Position numbers and translations under genes: made by a program. DNA of 64,000 bases from Shouchella tritolerans (GTDB lineage Bacteria > Bacillota > Bacilli > Bacillales > Bacillaceae_D): positions 682,001 to 746,000 of the forward strand of contig NZ_JAODPB010000003.1 in NCBI RefSeq assembly GCF_025770735.1. Direction: 5' to 3'. Numbering within the stretch: position 1 is the stretch's first letter; the number at the start of each line of letters is the position of its first letter. Of the stretch, positions 16,372 through 25,879 are shown in pieces. The notes beneath the pieces were generated by a model. The model had not been told where the DNA came from. It ran no database searches and saw nothing but the letters and a program-made list of their open reading frames with translations.

Positions 16372-17514
16372 ATGAAGAAACCGTTGGGGAAAATTGTCGC
16401 AAGCACCGCACTACTCATTTCTGTCGCTTTTAGTTCATCAATTGCATCGGCTGCTGAGGAAGCAAAAGAAAAATATTTAATTGGCTTTAATGAGCAGGAA
16501 GCTGTCAGTGAGTTTGTCGAACAAGTAGAGGCAAATGATGATGTCGCGATTCTCTCTGAGGAAGAGGAAGTCGAAATTGAATTGCTTCATGAGTTTGAAA
16601 CGATTCCCGTTTTATCCGTTGAGCTAAGCCCAGAAGATGTGGACGCGCTTGAGCTCGATCCAGCGATTTCTTATATTGAAGAGGATGCGGAAGTAACGAC
16701 AATGGCACAATCAGTGCCATGGGGAATTAGCCGCGTGCAAGCGCCAGCTGCCCATAACCGTGGATTGACAGGTTCTGGTGTAAAAGTTGCTGTCCTCGAT
16801 ACAGGTATTTCCACTCATCCTGACTTAAATATTCGTGGTGGCGCTAGCTTTGTGCCAGGGGAACCATCCACTCAAGATGGAAATGGGCATGGCACGCATG
16901 TGGCAGGGACGATTGCCGCTTTAAACAATTCGATTGGCGTTCTTGGCGTAGCGCCGAGTGCGGAACTATACGCTGTTAAAGTATTAGGTGCCAGCGGTTC
17001 AGGTTCAGTCAGCTCGATTGCCCAAGGATTGGAATGGGCAGGAAACAATGGCATGCACGTCGCCAATTTGAGCTTAGGAAGTCCGTCGCCAAGTGCGACA
17101 CTTGAGCAAGCTGTTAATAGCGCTACTTCTAGAGGCGTCCTTGTCGTAGCGGCGTCTGGTAATTCAGGAGCAGGCTCAATCAGCTATCCAGCCCGTTATG
17201 CGAACGCAATGGCAGTCGGAGCTACTGACCAAAACAACAACCGCGCCAGCTTTTCACAGTATGGCGCAGGGCTTGACATTGTCGCACCCGGTGTAAACGT
17301 GCAGAGCACATACCCAGGTTCAACGTATACCAGCTTAAACGGTACATCGATGGCTACTCCTCATGTTGCCGGTGTAGCAGCCCTTGTTAAACAAAAGAAC
17401 CCATCTTGGTCTAATGTACAAGTCCGCAATCATTTAAAGAATACGGCAACCAGCTTAGGAAGCACGAACTTGTATGGAAGCGGACTTGTCAATGCAGAAG
17501 CGGCAACACGCTAA
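16372..17514 (+). CDS. aprE: alkaline subtilisin (savinase / M-protease type), preproenzyme
   Basis: A 380-residue preproenzyme: signal peptide (1-27, cleaved after SIASA), propeptide (28-111, Inhibitor I9 type) and a 269-residue mature protease beginning [12 protein letters not shown]. The catalytic triad is Asp143 (VLDTGIS), His in GHGTHVAGT and Ser in [13 protein letters not shown]; these are Asp32, His62 and Ser215 of the mature chain. The mature sequence matches from memory the high-alkaline subtilisins of B. clausii/lentus, with differences near the C-terminus ([21 protein letters not shown]). It has no cysteine, as usual for subtilisins. AGGAGG precedes the ATG and a strong terminator follows. 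Confidence 0.97.
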   Translation: MKKPLGKIVASTALLISVAFSSSIASAAEEAKEKYLIGFNEQEAVSEFVEQVEANDDVAILSEEEEVEIELLHEFETIPVLSVELSPEDVDALELDPAISYIEEDAEVTTMAQSVPWGISRVQAPAAHNRGLTGSGVKVAVLDTGISTHPDLNIRGGASFVPGEPSTQDGNGHGTHVAGTIAALNNSIGVLGVAPSAELYAVKVLGASGSGSVSSIAQGLEWAGNNGMHVANLSLGSPSPSATLEQAVNSATSRGVLVVAASGNSGAGSISYPARYANAMAVGATDQNNNRASFSQYGAGLDIVAPGVNVQSTYPGSTYTSLNGTSMATPHVAGVAALVKQKNPSWSNVQVRNHLKNTATSLGSTNLYGSGLVNAEAATR

Positions 17515-17522
17515 TTAATAAT

Positions 17523-17557
17523 AAAAACGCTGTGCTTAAAGGGCACAGCGTTTTTTT
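17523..17557 (+). terminator. terminator of the alkaline protease gene
   Basis: AAAAACGCTGTGC...GCACAGCGTTTTTTT stem-loop. It is also usable from the opposite strand. Confidence 0.92.
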
Positions 17558-17667
17558 GTGTATGAATGGAAAAAGAGAACAGGAGGCCTTTCTCTCATTT
17601 TGCATGCTCGTTTCAAGAATCGAGCGTAAAGGGCTGTTGAAGCTCTTCACGCTCGCAGGACTCCCCG

Positions 17668-18927
17668 CTACACAATGGAAAATTCACGTCTTTTGACTTT
17701 CATGGCGTATTTATTTAAGTATTCGTTTGCTTTTTCGTACTCTCCGTTTTTCTGATACCATTGTGCCAGCTCAATTGCATAATGGACTGGCTCTTCTTTA
17801 TTATCAAGCTTATCGAGATGAGGGAGTAGTTCCTGTTCAATGAAGTTGTACATTGCATCGTCGGCTTTTAAGCGGTGCGCATAGTAGCGGGCTTGAAGCT
17901 CAGAGCGTTTGTAACCACGTTTCGCACTAATCTCGATAATTTCATTTAATTTTGATTCAATTTGTTTTTTGTCCGTTTTCAATTGGAAGAGAACTTCTAT
18001 GTCTGCAAGAAGGCTGAATACGTAATTTTGGCTGTCTTTGTCGTAGTAGGCGCTGCATTTTGTAAAACATTCATGGCTTTGTTCATAGTTACCCATTTTT
18101 TTGAGCAAGACGCCGTAATTGTACATTGCCTGGTAATAGAGCGTGTCACGGCCAAACAGACGTGTGTTTCGCAAAAGGATTTTGTAGAGACGAAGAGATT
18201 CCTCTGTCATATTCATTTGTGTATAATTAACACCTAGTAACATTTGCGTGTGAAAAGCGCGAATGTAATTGTCCTCTTGTTTAAAAATATGAAGCGCCTC
18301 TTTTGCATAAATAATGGCTTTTTCCGGCTCATTTAGCTGTGTAAAACATTGTGCAAGCACGAATGCGACTTCACGAACGAAAATGTATTTGGAAGAATAG
18401 TCTTCACTTTGCAAATCAAGCAAAATTTCTTTTGCTTCCTTTAAGCGGTTGCGGTTTACTAGGAGGATGCCGTTGAACAGACGGTAAGATAGTTCTTCGA
18501 TCGCGGACAGATTCGTGCGGTTTTTATCTAAGATGGCTCGCTGCTCTTGGGCCAGGTGGTTCGCTCCGTTCATCAGGTGGTAGCGCATCATGTATAAATG
18601 GTACGTATTAATGTAATCTGTTCGGGCAATGATAAATTCTTTCTCGACTAATAATTTTTGAATTCGTTTTGCTTCCTGTACATCCACAAATTGTATGGCT
18701 TCAATAAAGGCTTCCAGCGACTGCTTAATCTCGTTGTGTTGGGCATATTCATCTTCTATATTGACGCCAAGCCGGTCAAGCAAAAGGGAAGCTGTAGCAT
18801 GGTTGGCCTTATAGATGTTGTTTTCAATTTTGCTAAGGTGTGGAATGGAGCAAATACCATCGGCGAGTTCTGCCTGTGTCATATTATGCTTAATTCGGTA
18901 GTATTTGATTGTTTTGCCTAACTCCAC
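17668..18927 (-). CDS. RRNPP-type transcriptional regulator (HTH + TPR), NprR/PlcR-like
   Basis: A 419-residue regulator. The N-terminal XRE-type helix-turn-helix (residues 1-60: LGKTIKYYRIKHNMTQAELA, SIPHLSKIENN) is followed by about 340 residues of helical TPR-like repeats (e.g. FVLAQCFTQLNEPEKAIIYAKEAL, YNYGVLLKKMGNYEQSHECF). This layout is that of RRNPP quorum-sensing regulators such as NprR, PlcR and PrgX, whose TPR domain binds a short secreted peptide. It converges on the alkaline protease gene, much as nprR sits beside a protease gene in the B. cereus group. No convincing signal-peptide gene was found next to it, so the ligand is unknown. Confidence 0.85.
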   Translation of the reverse strand: MELGKTIKYYRIKHNMTQAELADGICSIPHLSKIENNIYKANHATASLLLDRLGVNIEDEYAQHNEIKQSLEAFIEAIQFVDVQEAKRIQKLLVEKEFIIARTDYINTYHLYMMRYHLMNGANHLAQEQRAILDKNRTNLSAIEELSYRLFNGILLVNRNRLKEAKEILLDLQSEDYSSKYIFVREVAFVLAQCFTQLNEPEKAIIYAKEALHIFKQEDNYIRAFHTQMLLGVNYTQMNMTEESLRLYKILLRNTRLFGRDTLYYQAMYNYGVLLKKMGNYEQSHECFTKCSAYYDKDSQNYVFSLLADIEVLFQLKTDKKQIESKLNEIIEISAKRGYKRSELQARYYAHRLKADDAMYNFIEQELLPHLDKLDNKEEPVHYAIELAQWYQKNGEYEKANEYLNKYAMKVKRREFSIV

Positions 18928-19070
18928 GTTTCATCAACCCACTTTGTATAAGTATCGTTAACCTATTTATAAGAAGCAAAATGTTTAATTTTATATATAC
19001 TTTATTCGCCAATAATATTTAAATTCCTGCAAATTGAGTGAAAATAATCGGCCTAACAAAGAGTTTATTC

Positions 19071-19113
19071 AAAAAAAGCGAGATCCCTTTCAATTAAGGA
19101 AGCTCGCTTTTTT
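19071..19113 (-). terminator. terminator of the CwlK-like gene, overlapping its last codons
   Basis: On the minus strand AAAAAAGCGAG...CTCGCTTTTTTT. The 5' arm is formed by the last sense codons of the gene at 19094-19696. Confidence 0.85.
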
Positions 19114-19696
19114 CAAACTCAGTTTGTGCATGTTGTAATTCTTCGATTGAATAGCCAAATGTCATTTGCAAATGTGGATAATCAGTGAAATTTGCCCAAT
19201 CTCCTCCCCACTCAAAACCAAGTCCTTTCGCTAATTCAGCTACTTCAAACCAATCCGGTTTGCCGTTTTCGTTGCCGTCATAAGCGATGTCCCATAAAGG
19301 CTCGCCGTCCTCGTTTAAAAGGGCGAAGTCAATAGCAAGGCCAAAATTGTGGTAAGACTGACCGCCTTTTGCATTGGTGACAATACGCCCATTTTGGTCG
19401 CGTCCTCTTTGGTAAAGGCGGTCTTGTTCTTCGGGAGTGCGATAACCGTCTGTAATGAGGATCGAGATACCGATTGCCCCTGCCTCGTCAATCAATTTTT
19501 CCGTATAGTCAGCTACAACTGGGTGAAGCCCATCCGCTGGGATAAGCTCTTCGATTTCGACTTCTGTATTGTTTATCGCCGTATGGGAAGGTTGAAACAA
19601 ACTGTTGAGCCAACCTGTTCTTGAGACAAATCCAGCAATGAAAACAAGGCCGCTGCAGATAACCAAAAACAGCAGCAATCGTAAAAATGCCCGCAC
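19094..19696 (-). CDS. M15-family cell-wall peptidase (CwlK/VanY-like)
   Basis: A 200-residue protein with an N-terminal membrane anchor or signal segment (about 4-25) and an extracellular LAS-type metallopeptidase domain. Zinc-binding motifs are GQSYHNFGLAIDFAL (His and Asp) and the C-terminal DYPHLQMTFG; GYRTPEEQDRLYQRGR is also a family signature. It resembles L-alanyl-D-glutamate endopeptidases such as CwlK/YcdD, which cut the peptidoglycan stem peptide, more than true D-Ala-D-Ala carboxypeptidases. It starts with GTG at 19696 behind AAGGGGGC. A role in wall turnover is likely. Confidence 0.87.
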   Translation of the reverse strand: MRAFLRLLLFLVICSGLVFIAGFVSRTGWLNSLFQPSHTAINNTEVEIEELIPADGLHPVVADYTEKLIDEAGAIGISILITDGYRTPEEQDRLYQRGRDQNGRIVTNAKGGQSYHNFGLAIDFALLNEDGEPLWDIAYDGNENGKPDWFEVAELAKGLGFEWGGDWANFTDYPHLQMTFGYSIEELQHAQTEFEKSELP

Positions 19697-19828
19697 AAAA
19701 TGCCCCCTTCCACACGCTAGCTATTTTCGTTTATGGTACAAACCAGACTGGCGGAATGGCAAGCGAGGCGATAAACCTTATGGGGCTCACTCGACTACGA
19801 CTTTTTGAGGCAGTGGAAATTCCCCCGT

Positions 19829-21169
19829 TCATTCCTTATGGCGGTTGGCCGCATCTGCTGTGAAATTTGGACTGTTTTTTCGACGTATAAGAAAATAAAC
19901 AAGCCCAAGCACTGTCCAGATAAAGCCAATCGTTAATGCGTGTCTATCAATGGAGTAAAGCAACCAAATGCAAAATGCCGCTCCTAACGCGGGCAATAGC
20001 AAGTTTGCCAATGTTCCTTTAAGGGAACGGCGTTTTTCGCGAATATAGTAATGGAAGATGACCGATGCGTTTACGCTAATAAAACCAATAAGCGCTCCAA
20101 AACTAATGAATGAGTATATGATCTCCAGTTCGCCAAAAATGGCGGTTAAGGAAAGAATGCCAATCAGAATAATATTAAACGTCGGCGTTTTAAAACGCGG
20201 ATGAACATAGCCGAAAAAGCGCTTAGGCAATGTATTGTCTCGTCCCATCGCGAATAGCAATCTCGAAGCACTTGCATGGGAAGACATGGAGGACGAGACC
20301 ACAGCAACCATTGTTCCAGCAAGGAAAAAGGCGTGCATAAATGCGCCCCCGACGTACTGGGCGATTTCTAATGATGCCGCTTCGGCAGAGATGAAAGCCT
20401 CATAATTGGGATAAACAAGCTGCAGCAAGTAAGAAACGGCTACAAACAATGCGCCCCCGATTAAGACAACTAGTACAATCGCCAGTGGGACAGTTTTTTT
20501 CGGATTCTTCGTTTCCTCAGACAAAGTCGAGATCGCATCAAATCCTAAAAAGGAAAAACAGAGAATGGAAGCACCTGTAAAAGCGGTTTGGAATGCGAAT
20601 GTTTCACTAAAAAAGGGCACAGGCGATAATAGCTCGCCAGTGCCTAAGCCATTCATCAAACCGCGAATCATAAAAACAACAAATACGGCAGCAACTAAAA
20701 CTTGGAACGCCACGAATAACCCTGTTATATTTGCGGTTAATTGGATGCCGAGAATATTGATGGTCGTAATCGCCGCTGCCAAAATAACGACCCAAATAAA
20801 AGCTGGTACTTCTGGAAAAGCCGCGTTTAAATAAGCCATGCCAATTGCAAAATTGACCATTGGCAAAAACAAGTAATCAAGAAGCAAAGACCAACCAGCG
20901 GCAAAACCAACATTTGGATGGATGCTTTGTTGCGCATACGTATACGCTGAGCCCGCTTTTGGAAATGCTTGGACCATTCGTCCATAACTATAAGCGGTTA
21001 AAAGTAGTGCTGCGATTGTAAACAAGTATGATGTTGCTACATGGCCTTGTGTGAGTTGCGCGACCACGCCGTAAGTATCAAAGACGACAAGCGGGTCCAT
21101 GTAGGCAAGGCCAATGACGAGCAGCGGTACCAGCGTAAGCGTACGCTTTAGCTGCTGTTCTTTCTCCAA
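19829..21169 (-). CDS. APC-family amino acid/polyamine permease
   Basis: A 446-residue transporter with about 12 transmembrane segments. The APC signature FLGFDAISTLSEETKNPKKTVP (loop after TM6, central part) and YSYGRMVQAFPKAGSAYTYAQ near TM2 are typical of amino acid permeases, including putrescine importer (PuuP)-like members. The substrate is not determinable. The frame extends to 21250, but the TTG at 21169 is preceded by GGGGGTGG and begins the expected cytoplasmic N-terminus (LEKEQQLKRTLT), so it is preferred. It is divergent from the sulfurtransferase gene. Confidence 0.85.
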   Translation of the reverse strand: MEKEQQLKRTLTLVPLLVIGLAYMDPLVVFDTYGVVAQLTQGHVATSYLFTIAALLLTAYSYGRMVQAFPKAGSAYTYAQQSIHPNVGFAAGWSLLLDYLFLPMVNFAIGMAYLNAAFPEVPAFIWVVILAAAITTINILGIQLTANITGLFVAFQVLVAAVFVVFMIRGLMNGLGTGELLSPVPFFSETFAFQTAFTGASILCFSFLGFDAISTLSEETKNPKKTVPLAIVLVVLIGGALFVAVSYLLQLVYPNYEAFISAEAASLEIAQYVGGAFMHAFFLAGTMVAVVSSSMSSHASASRLLFAMGRDNTLPKRFFGYVHPRFKTPTFNIILIGILSLTAIFGELEIIYSFISFGALIGFISVNASVIFHYYIREKRRSLKGTLANLLLPALGAAFCIWLLYSIDRHALTIGFIWTVLGLVYFLIRRKNSPNFTADAANRHKE

Positions 21170-21325
21170 AGGAACCACCCCCAAAAAAATGTACACTTCA
21201 TTGTACGGCTTAGAAAACAAGAGTGCAATAGTCCATTTCGACAGAACCACTTTCGCAATTTTAATTCACATTTTTCATTTTGTGATTGTTCTTTGGTATG
21301 ATAGATAGAAAAGGGAGGAGTACAC

Positions 21326-22153
21326 ATGATTGTAACGCCTAAATGGCTCTATGACAGGCTTGGCGAAGTCATCGTCCTTGATGCTCGTTTTGATTTATTT
21401 GATGAAAAGAAAGGGAAACAGGCTTATCGTGCAGAACATTTGCCAGGTGCTCTATTTATCGATATGGTCGAAGAAATGGCGGACAAACGCATCCAAGGAG
21501 CAGGGCGCCATCCGCTGCCAACTCCAGAGGACATGGCGCGGATGTTTGCCAGAAAAGGCATATCAAAAGACAGCAAAGTCGTTATTTACGATGACCAAAA
21601 TGGAGGAATAGCGGCAGCACGAGCATGGTGGATGCTTGAATTTCTAGGCAACAACAACGCAGCTATTCTTGACGGTGGGATTCAGGCTTGGAAGAACAGT
21701 GGCTACCCGACGACGGATGAGGTGAAGCTCCCACAAGAGACGGAATTTGAGCCCCATGTAAAGGAAGACTGGCTAGTTAGCGCCGAACAAGTGAAAAATA
21801 AGTTAGGAAGTGCTGTTTTGATTGACTCCCGTTCTAGGGAACGTTATCAAGGGGAACAGGAACCACTTGACCTAAAAGCTGGGCATATTCCAGGTGCACT
21901 CAACTATCCGTGGGGTGGTGTGCTCCGCCAGGACGGAAACTGGAAGAGCACTGAGGAACTAGTACAGCATTTTGCCGCCCTCCCTCGTGATCAGGAAGTG
22001 ATTGTCTACTGCGGCTCAGGCATTTCCGCATGTCCAAATGTCCTTGCATTAAAGCGGGCAGGATTTAAACAGGTGACACTATATGCAGGAAGTTGGAGCG
22101 ATTGGTCTTCGCGTAGCGGTTATCCAGTAGAGACAGGTCACCCAAGCCAATAA
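21326..22153 (+). CDS. sulfurtransferase (two rhodanese domains; thiosulfate/3-mercaptopyruvate type)
   Basis: A 275-residue tandem rhodanese. The N-terminal inactive domain (about 5-125: VIVLDARFDLFDEKKGKQAYRAEHLPGA) is followed by a C-terminal catalytic domain (about 150-270: VLIDSRSRERYQGEQE, GHIPGALNYPW). The active-site loop YCGSGISA carries the catalytic Cys near residue 232. It transfers sulfane sulfur from thiosulfate or 3-mercaptopyruvate to cyanide or thiol acceptors in the cytoplasm. The CGSGI-type loop is closer to mercaptopyruvate sulfurtransferases. ATG at 21326 has AAAGGGAGGAG upstream. Monocistronic, with its own terminator. Confidence 0.92.
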   Translation: MIVTPKWLYDRLGEVIVLDARFDLFDEKKGKQAYRAEHLPGALFIDMVEEMADKRIQGAGRHPLPTPEDMARMFARKGISKDSKVVIYDDQNGGIAAARAWWMLEFLGNNNAAILDGGIQAWKNSGYPTTDEVKLPQETEFEPHVKEDWLVSAEQVKNKLGSAVLIDSRSRERYQGEQEPLDLKAGHIPGALNYPWGGVLRQDGNWKSTEELVQHFAALPRDQEVIVYCGSGISACPNVLALKRAGFKQVTLYAGSWSDWSSRSGYPVETGHPSQ

Positions 22154-22162
22154 ATGCAATTG

Positions 22163-22213
22163 ACTCGCGAGACGGGTTTGGTGCTGTTAACGCCCACGTC
22201 AGCGAGTTTTTTT
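22163..22213 (+). terminator. terminator of the sulfurtransferase gene
   Basis: ACTCGC (22163-22168) pairs with GCGAGT (22202-22207) across a 33-nt loop that can form an inner stem (GACG...CGTC); a TTTTTTT run follows. Confidence 0.7.
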
Positions 22214-22305
22214 GTGGAGAGATGCTAGGCAGAAAAATGTTCCAGTTGCTATACTAGTGAAAAACGAGTAATCGTTTCCACAGATGAAGCGATTGATGAG
22301 AAAAA

Positions 22306-23547
22306 GTGGTGATCATGTTGGCTTTTGCATACGATCAATTTTTACGCCATTCGTTTTCCACCCTTGATCAATTTGTGGAAGAATTAGGCGACTTGCTGAA
22401 ATGTCCTGTTACAGTAGAAAATAGTCACCATCATTTACTGGCCTATTCAGAGCATGGAGAAGGAACAGACCAAGCACGAGTGTCCACCATTATCGGCCGG
22501 AAAGTTCCAGCCCCGTTAATTCACCGTTTTTGGAAAGACGGGATTATGGCTTCGTTAAATCAATCGTCTGAACCGATTTCCATTGCGGAAATTCCCGATA
22601 TGGGACTCGGGCCAAGAGTTGCTTTATCCGTTCGGGACCAAGAAGGGCATGTGCTTGGTTATATTTGGGTGTCAGAAACCAATCGAACCCTTACTGCCTA
22701 TGAGCAGCAATGGTTGAAAAAGGCAGCTCGAAAAGCAGCACGGCTTATGCAAAAAGCGAACCGGTTTAAACGTGGGGAAGCTTCAAATGAGGAGCGACTT
22801 TGGAAACTGTTGACGAATACGCACGAACAAGGTGACATGCCAGAAGAAGTGCGGCAGGAGGAGCGGCAAAGCAGCATCCTTTTAATTGATGTAGCAAACC
22901 AGCTTGAACATATGGAGACTGTCCAAGCAATACTTGAAAGCAGCAACGCTGTGCTTTTCATGTTTGATGGTGAATTTTTTATTGCCTTTATTTATGGGAA
23001 AGACTTAAGGAAACAAGTTGGCGTCTTTGCTGAGAAACTGCCAGACGGTGTCCACATGGCCGCAGGGAATCCTTCATTTGTCGTTGATGGATGCGCACGG
23101 GCTTATGAACAGGCGAAAGCATTGCTGGAATTGAAAAAAAGATTTGGCAGCGAGCTATCTGATTGCTTGTTCTACTATGAAGCAGGGGCGTACAAATATA
23201 TACAACCTTATGAAGACAAAGCGATGATCGCTGGTGACCATCCAGCAATTGAGCAGTTGCGTGAATATGACGCAGAAAATCAAACAAGTCTTTTGGAAAC
23301 ATTGGCGATGTATATCGAAAAAGACGGGCACCTTACCGCCGCGGCGAAAGCGCTTCATGTTCATCCCAATTCCCTCCAATACCGATTAAAGCGAATTGCC
23401 GAGTTGACTGGCTTGCATTTGCGTAATCCAGCCGAACGAATTGGCTTATATTTGGATTTTCAGCGCAAAAAAGCGCAACTTTCGGTGAATTCCACAAATG
23501 GAATAGGGAAATTTAGGGTGGATGCCCCAAAGAAAAAAAGACCGTAA
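22306..23547 (+). CDS. adeR: PucR/CdaR-family activator, probable AdeR regulator of ald
   Basis: A 413-residue regulator with an N-terminal GAF-like sensor part (about 1-150), a central region, and a C-terminal PucR-type helix-turn-helix (HLTAAAKALHVHPNSLQYRLKRIAELTGL, about 345-375). It lies 45 bp upstream of and parallel to the alanine dehydrogenase gene. In B. subtilis the PucR-family protein AdeR (YukF) is encoded next to ald and activates it, so the same role is inferred from this synteny. The start is ambiguous: GTG at 22306 or ATG at 22315, the latter with only a weak GGTGAT upstream. Confidence 0.82.
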   Translation: MVIMLAFAYDQFLRHSFSTLDQFVEELGDLLKCPVTVENSHHHLLAYSEHGEGTDQARVSTIIGRKVPAPLIHRFWKDGIMASLNQSSEPISIAEIPDMGLGPRVALSVRDQEGHVLGYIWVSETNRTLTAYEQQWLKKAARKAARLMQKANRFKRGEASNEERLWKLLTNTHEQGDMPEEVRQEERQSSILLIDVANQLEHMETVQAILESSNAVLFMFDGEFFIAFIYGKDLRKQVGVFAEKLPDGVHMAAGNPSFVVDGCARAYEQAKALLELKKRFGSELSDCLFYYEAGAYKYIQPYEDKAMIAGDHPAIEQLREYDAENQTSLLETLAMYIEKDGHLTAAAKALHVHPNSLQYRLKRIAELTGLHLRNPAERIGLYLDFQRKKAQLSVNSTNGIGKFRVDAPKKKRP

Positions 23548-23592
23548 CTCGGGTATACTAAGAAAATAAACGTTATCGAGGGAGGTCTTGGC

Positions 23593-24717
23593 ATGATTAT
23601 CGGAATACCGAAAGAGATTAAAAGTTATGAAAACCGGGTAGCAATTACGCCAGCTGGCGTTGATGCTCTTGTTGGCAGTGGGCACCGTATCCTAGTGGAG
23701 GTAGGAGCAGGCATTGGCAGCGGCTTTACGGATGAGGAGTATGAAAAGGCAGGCGCAACTATTGAAAAAAACGCGAAAGATGTTTGGGCGGCAGCAGACA
23801 TGATTATTAAAGTCAAAGAGCCGCTTTCTGAAGAGTATGGGTATTTCCGCAAAGGATTAATTTTGTTTACGTACTTGCATTTGGCGGCAGAGCCTGAATT
23901 GACAAAGGCATTAGTCGATTCAGGCGTGACAGCAATTGCTTATGAGACAGTAGAGATAAACCGGGCATTGCCGTTGTTAACGCCGATGAGCGAAGTGGCT
24001 GGAAGGATGGCAACACAAGTGGGCGCCCAGTTTTTAGAGAAGACGCGAGGGGGGAAGGGGATTCTCCTTTCAGGCGTGCCAGGCGTTAAACGTGCCAAAG
24101 TAACGATCATCGGCGGCGGTGTTGTGGGCACAAACGCGGCAAAAATGGCTGTTGGTCTTGGCGCTGACGTCACTTTACTTGATGTCAGTGGAGAAAGGCT
24201 GCGACAACTTGACGATCAATTTGGAAATGACATTCAAACGATCATGTCCAACCCTTTAAATATTGCCAGCGCGGTGGCCGAGGCGGATCTTGTCATCGGT
24301 GCCGTACTAATCCCAGGAGCGAGGGCGCCTAAACTCGTAACCGCAGAAATGATTCAAAAAATGGGGGCGGGCAGTGTCGTTGTCGACGTCGCTGTAGACC
24401 AAGGTGGCATTATTGAAACAGCTGATAAAGTAACAACACATGATGCCCCGACTTATACGAAGTACGATGTCATTCATTATGCTGTCGCCAATATGCCAGG
24501 AGCGGTGCCGCGCACATCGACGATTGCATTGACAAACGTCACCATTCCTTTCGCTATGCAAATTGCCAACAAGGGGGCTAAAGAAGCGCTCCAAGCAAAT
24601 ACGGCACTCGCTAAAGGTTTAAACGTAGCGAATGGCTTTATTACGTATGAAGCAGTTGCTCGTGATCTAGACTATCCTTATAAACAAGCAGAAGAAGTTC
24701 TAGCTGAGTTGCCTTAA
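23593..24717 (+). CDS. ald: alanine dehydrogenase
   Basis: A 374-residue NAD-dependent L-alanine dehydrogenase (B. subtilis Ald is 378 aa) converting L-alanine to pyruvate and ammonia. The N-terminal domain begins [22 protein letters not shown] with the substrate-binding Arg, Lys in IIKVKEPL and His in [11 protein letters not shown]. The Rossmann domain has [28 protein letters not shown] near 170-197. The C-terminus has [21 protein letters not shown] at 23593 follows GAGGGAGGTC. Likely controlled by the adjacent AdeR-type activator; it ends in a strong stem-loop. Confidence 0.97.
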   Translation: MIIGIPKEIKSYENRVAITPAGVDALVGSGHRILVEVGAGIGSGFTDEEYEKAGATIEKNAKDVWAAADMIIKVKEPLSEEYGYFRKGLILFTYLHLAAEPELTKALVDSGVTAIAYETVEINRALPLLTPMSEVAGRMATQVGAQFLEKTRGGKGILLSGVPGVKRAKVTIIGGGVVGTNAAKMAVGLGADVTLLDVSGERLRQLDDQFGNDIQTIMSNPLNIASAVAEADLVIGAVLIPGARAPKLVTAEMIQKMGAGSVVVDVAVDQGGIIETADKVTTHDAPTYTKYDVIHYAVANMPGAVPRTSTIALTNVTIPFAMQIANKGAKEALQANTALAKGLNVANGFITYEAVARDLDYPYKQAEEVLAELP

Positions 24718-24722
24718 ACAAA

Positions 24723-24757
24723 AAGAACGCTTGACCCACATGTGGTCAAGCGTTCTT
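24723..24757. terminator. bidirectional terminator between ald and the lactonase gene
   Basis: AAGAACGCTTGACC...GGTCAAGCGTTCTT perfect 14-bp stem with a 7-nt loop. The T-run is better on the minus strand (TTTTTGTTT). Confidence 0.85.
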
Positions 24758-24765
24758 AATAGCGT

Positions 24766-25821
24766 TTAAAGCGGCGTGCTTAAAAATGCTACACAAACGG
24801 GGTATGGCACAGAAATATTGGCTTTATGAAGGGTTAGTTTGCCTGTATCTTTGTTTCGGGCGTAGACGGTTAAGTCCCCTGATTCTTGGTTAGAAGCAAC
24901 GACAATTGACTCGGTCGGATCAAGGCGAAAGTCCCGCGGCCAATTGCCTTCAGTCGAAACAAATTCGACTAGGCTTAGTTCGCCTGAATGCTCATTAACA
25001 CGGAAGCTTGTGATCGAATTGTGCCCACGGTTGCCGACATAAACAAACTTGCCGTCACGGGAAACGTGGATGGCGCTGCCTTGGCTAAGATCTTCATAGC
25101 CTTCAGGCAAAGTTGAAACCACCTGTATTTCCTTTAATGTTCCAGGAATGGCGTCAAAAGCGCACACAATTACTTCATTGGATAACTCAGTCATAATGTA
25201 GGCATATGGCTCCGTCGGGTGAAAAGCAATATGACGGGGTCCAGAGCCGGGGGTGGCATTGAACGTAAAATGTTTTGCCAAGTTTTCGCCATCAAGTGTA
25301 TACAACACCACTTCGTCTGTGCCTAGATCGACCGCTACAATGTATCGCTCATCAGGGGTAAAACCGGCAAAATGGGCATGGGCTTTTTCTTGCCGCTCTG
25401 CATTTGGGCCGTTGCCTTTGTGTTGAACACTTGCTAGCGTTTTTACGATCGAGCCGTCATTGTTCAAGGCGAAAGCATGAATCATGCCGCTATGGTAGTT
25501 GGCGGACAACGCCCGTTTTCCTGCCTTGTCTACACTAATGTGGCAAGGCCCGCCGTCTGCCGTTATTTCCTTATTGATCGGTTCGAGGGCGCCTGTTTGC
25601 GCATTGATGGAAAAGGATTGAATGCCGCCAGCGTCTCCTTCTTTCATAACTGCATAAAGGTATTGATTGTCATCGGAGATCGTCACATACGTTGCATCTT
25701 TCAACTCAGCCGCTAGCTTAAGGTCAGTAATTTCCTTTGTATTCGTATCAAGTGTAAACGTATAGACGCCTTTGCTATCTCCTTTGGAATAAGTGCCAAT
25801 GTATCCTCGGTAAATCGCCAA
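24766..25821 (-). CDS. 6-phosphogluconolactonase-type seven-bladed propeller lactonase
   Basis: About 351 residues of lactonase family fold (YbhE/YkgB type, 7-bladed beta-propeller) that in relatives hydrolyses 6-phosphogluconolactone in the oxidative pentose phosphate pathway. Family signatures seen: YIGTYSKGDSKGVYTFTLD, GGPCHISVDKAGKRALSANYHSG, AHAHFAGFTPDERYIVAVDLGTDEV, GPRHIAFHPTEPYAYI and GNRGHNSITSF. The frame opens with GTG at 25828-25830, but that codon is part of the Shine-Dalgarno (GAGGGAGTG); TTG at 25821 is better placed. Stands alone, converging on ald. Confidence 0.87.
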   Translation of the reverse strand: MAIYRGYIGTYSKGDSKGVYTFTLDTNTKEITDLKLAAELKDATYVTISDDNQYLYAVMKEGDAGGIQSFSINAQTGALEPINKEITADGGPCHISVDKAGKRALSANYHSGMIHAFALNNDGSIVKTLASVQHKGNGPNAERQEKAHAHFAGFTPDERYIVAVDLGTDEVVLYTLDGENLAKHFTFNATPGSGPRHIAFHPTEPYAYIMTELSNEVIVCAFDAIPGTLKEIQVVSTLPEGYEDLSQGSAIHVSRDGKFVYVGNRGHNSITSFRVNEHSGELSLVEFVSTEGNWPRDFRLDPTESIVVASNQESGDLTVYARNKDTGKLTLHKANISVPYPVCVAFLSTPL

Positions 25822-25879
25822 ACCAAACACTCCCTCTCGTACAATGTCTTCAACAGTATAACCGATTTGTAGAAATCAT

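Noticed and set aside
17560-17667. Possible NprX-like signal peptide gene downstream of the RRNPP regulator
   Set aside because: Candidate frames from the GTG and ATG on the minus strand lack a signal-sequence-like core and run into the protease terminator stem; the region is better explained by a CGAGCGT...ACGCTCG hairpin.
23500-23570. SigB promoter before ald (GGGTAT at about 23552)
   Set aside because: No GTTT-type -35 at 12-15 bp upstream.
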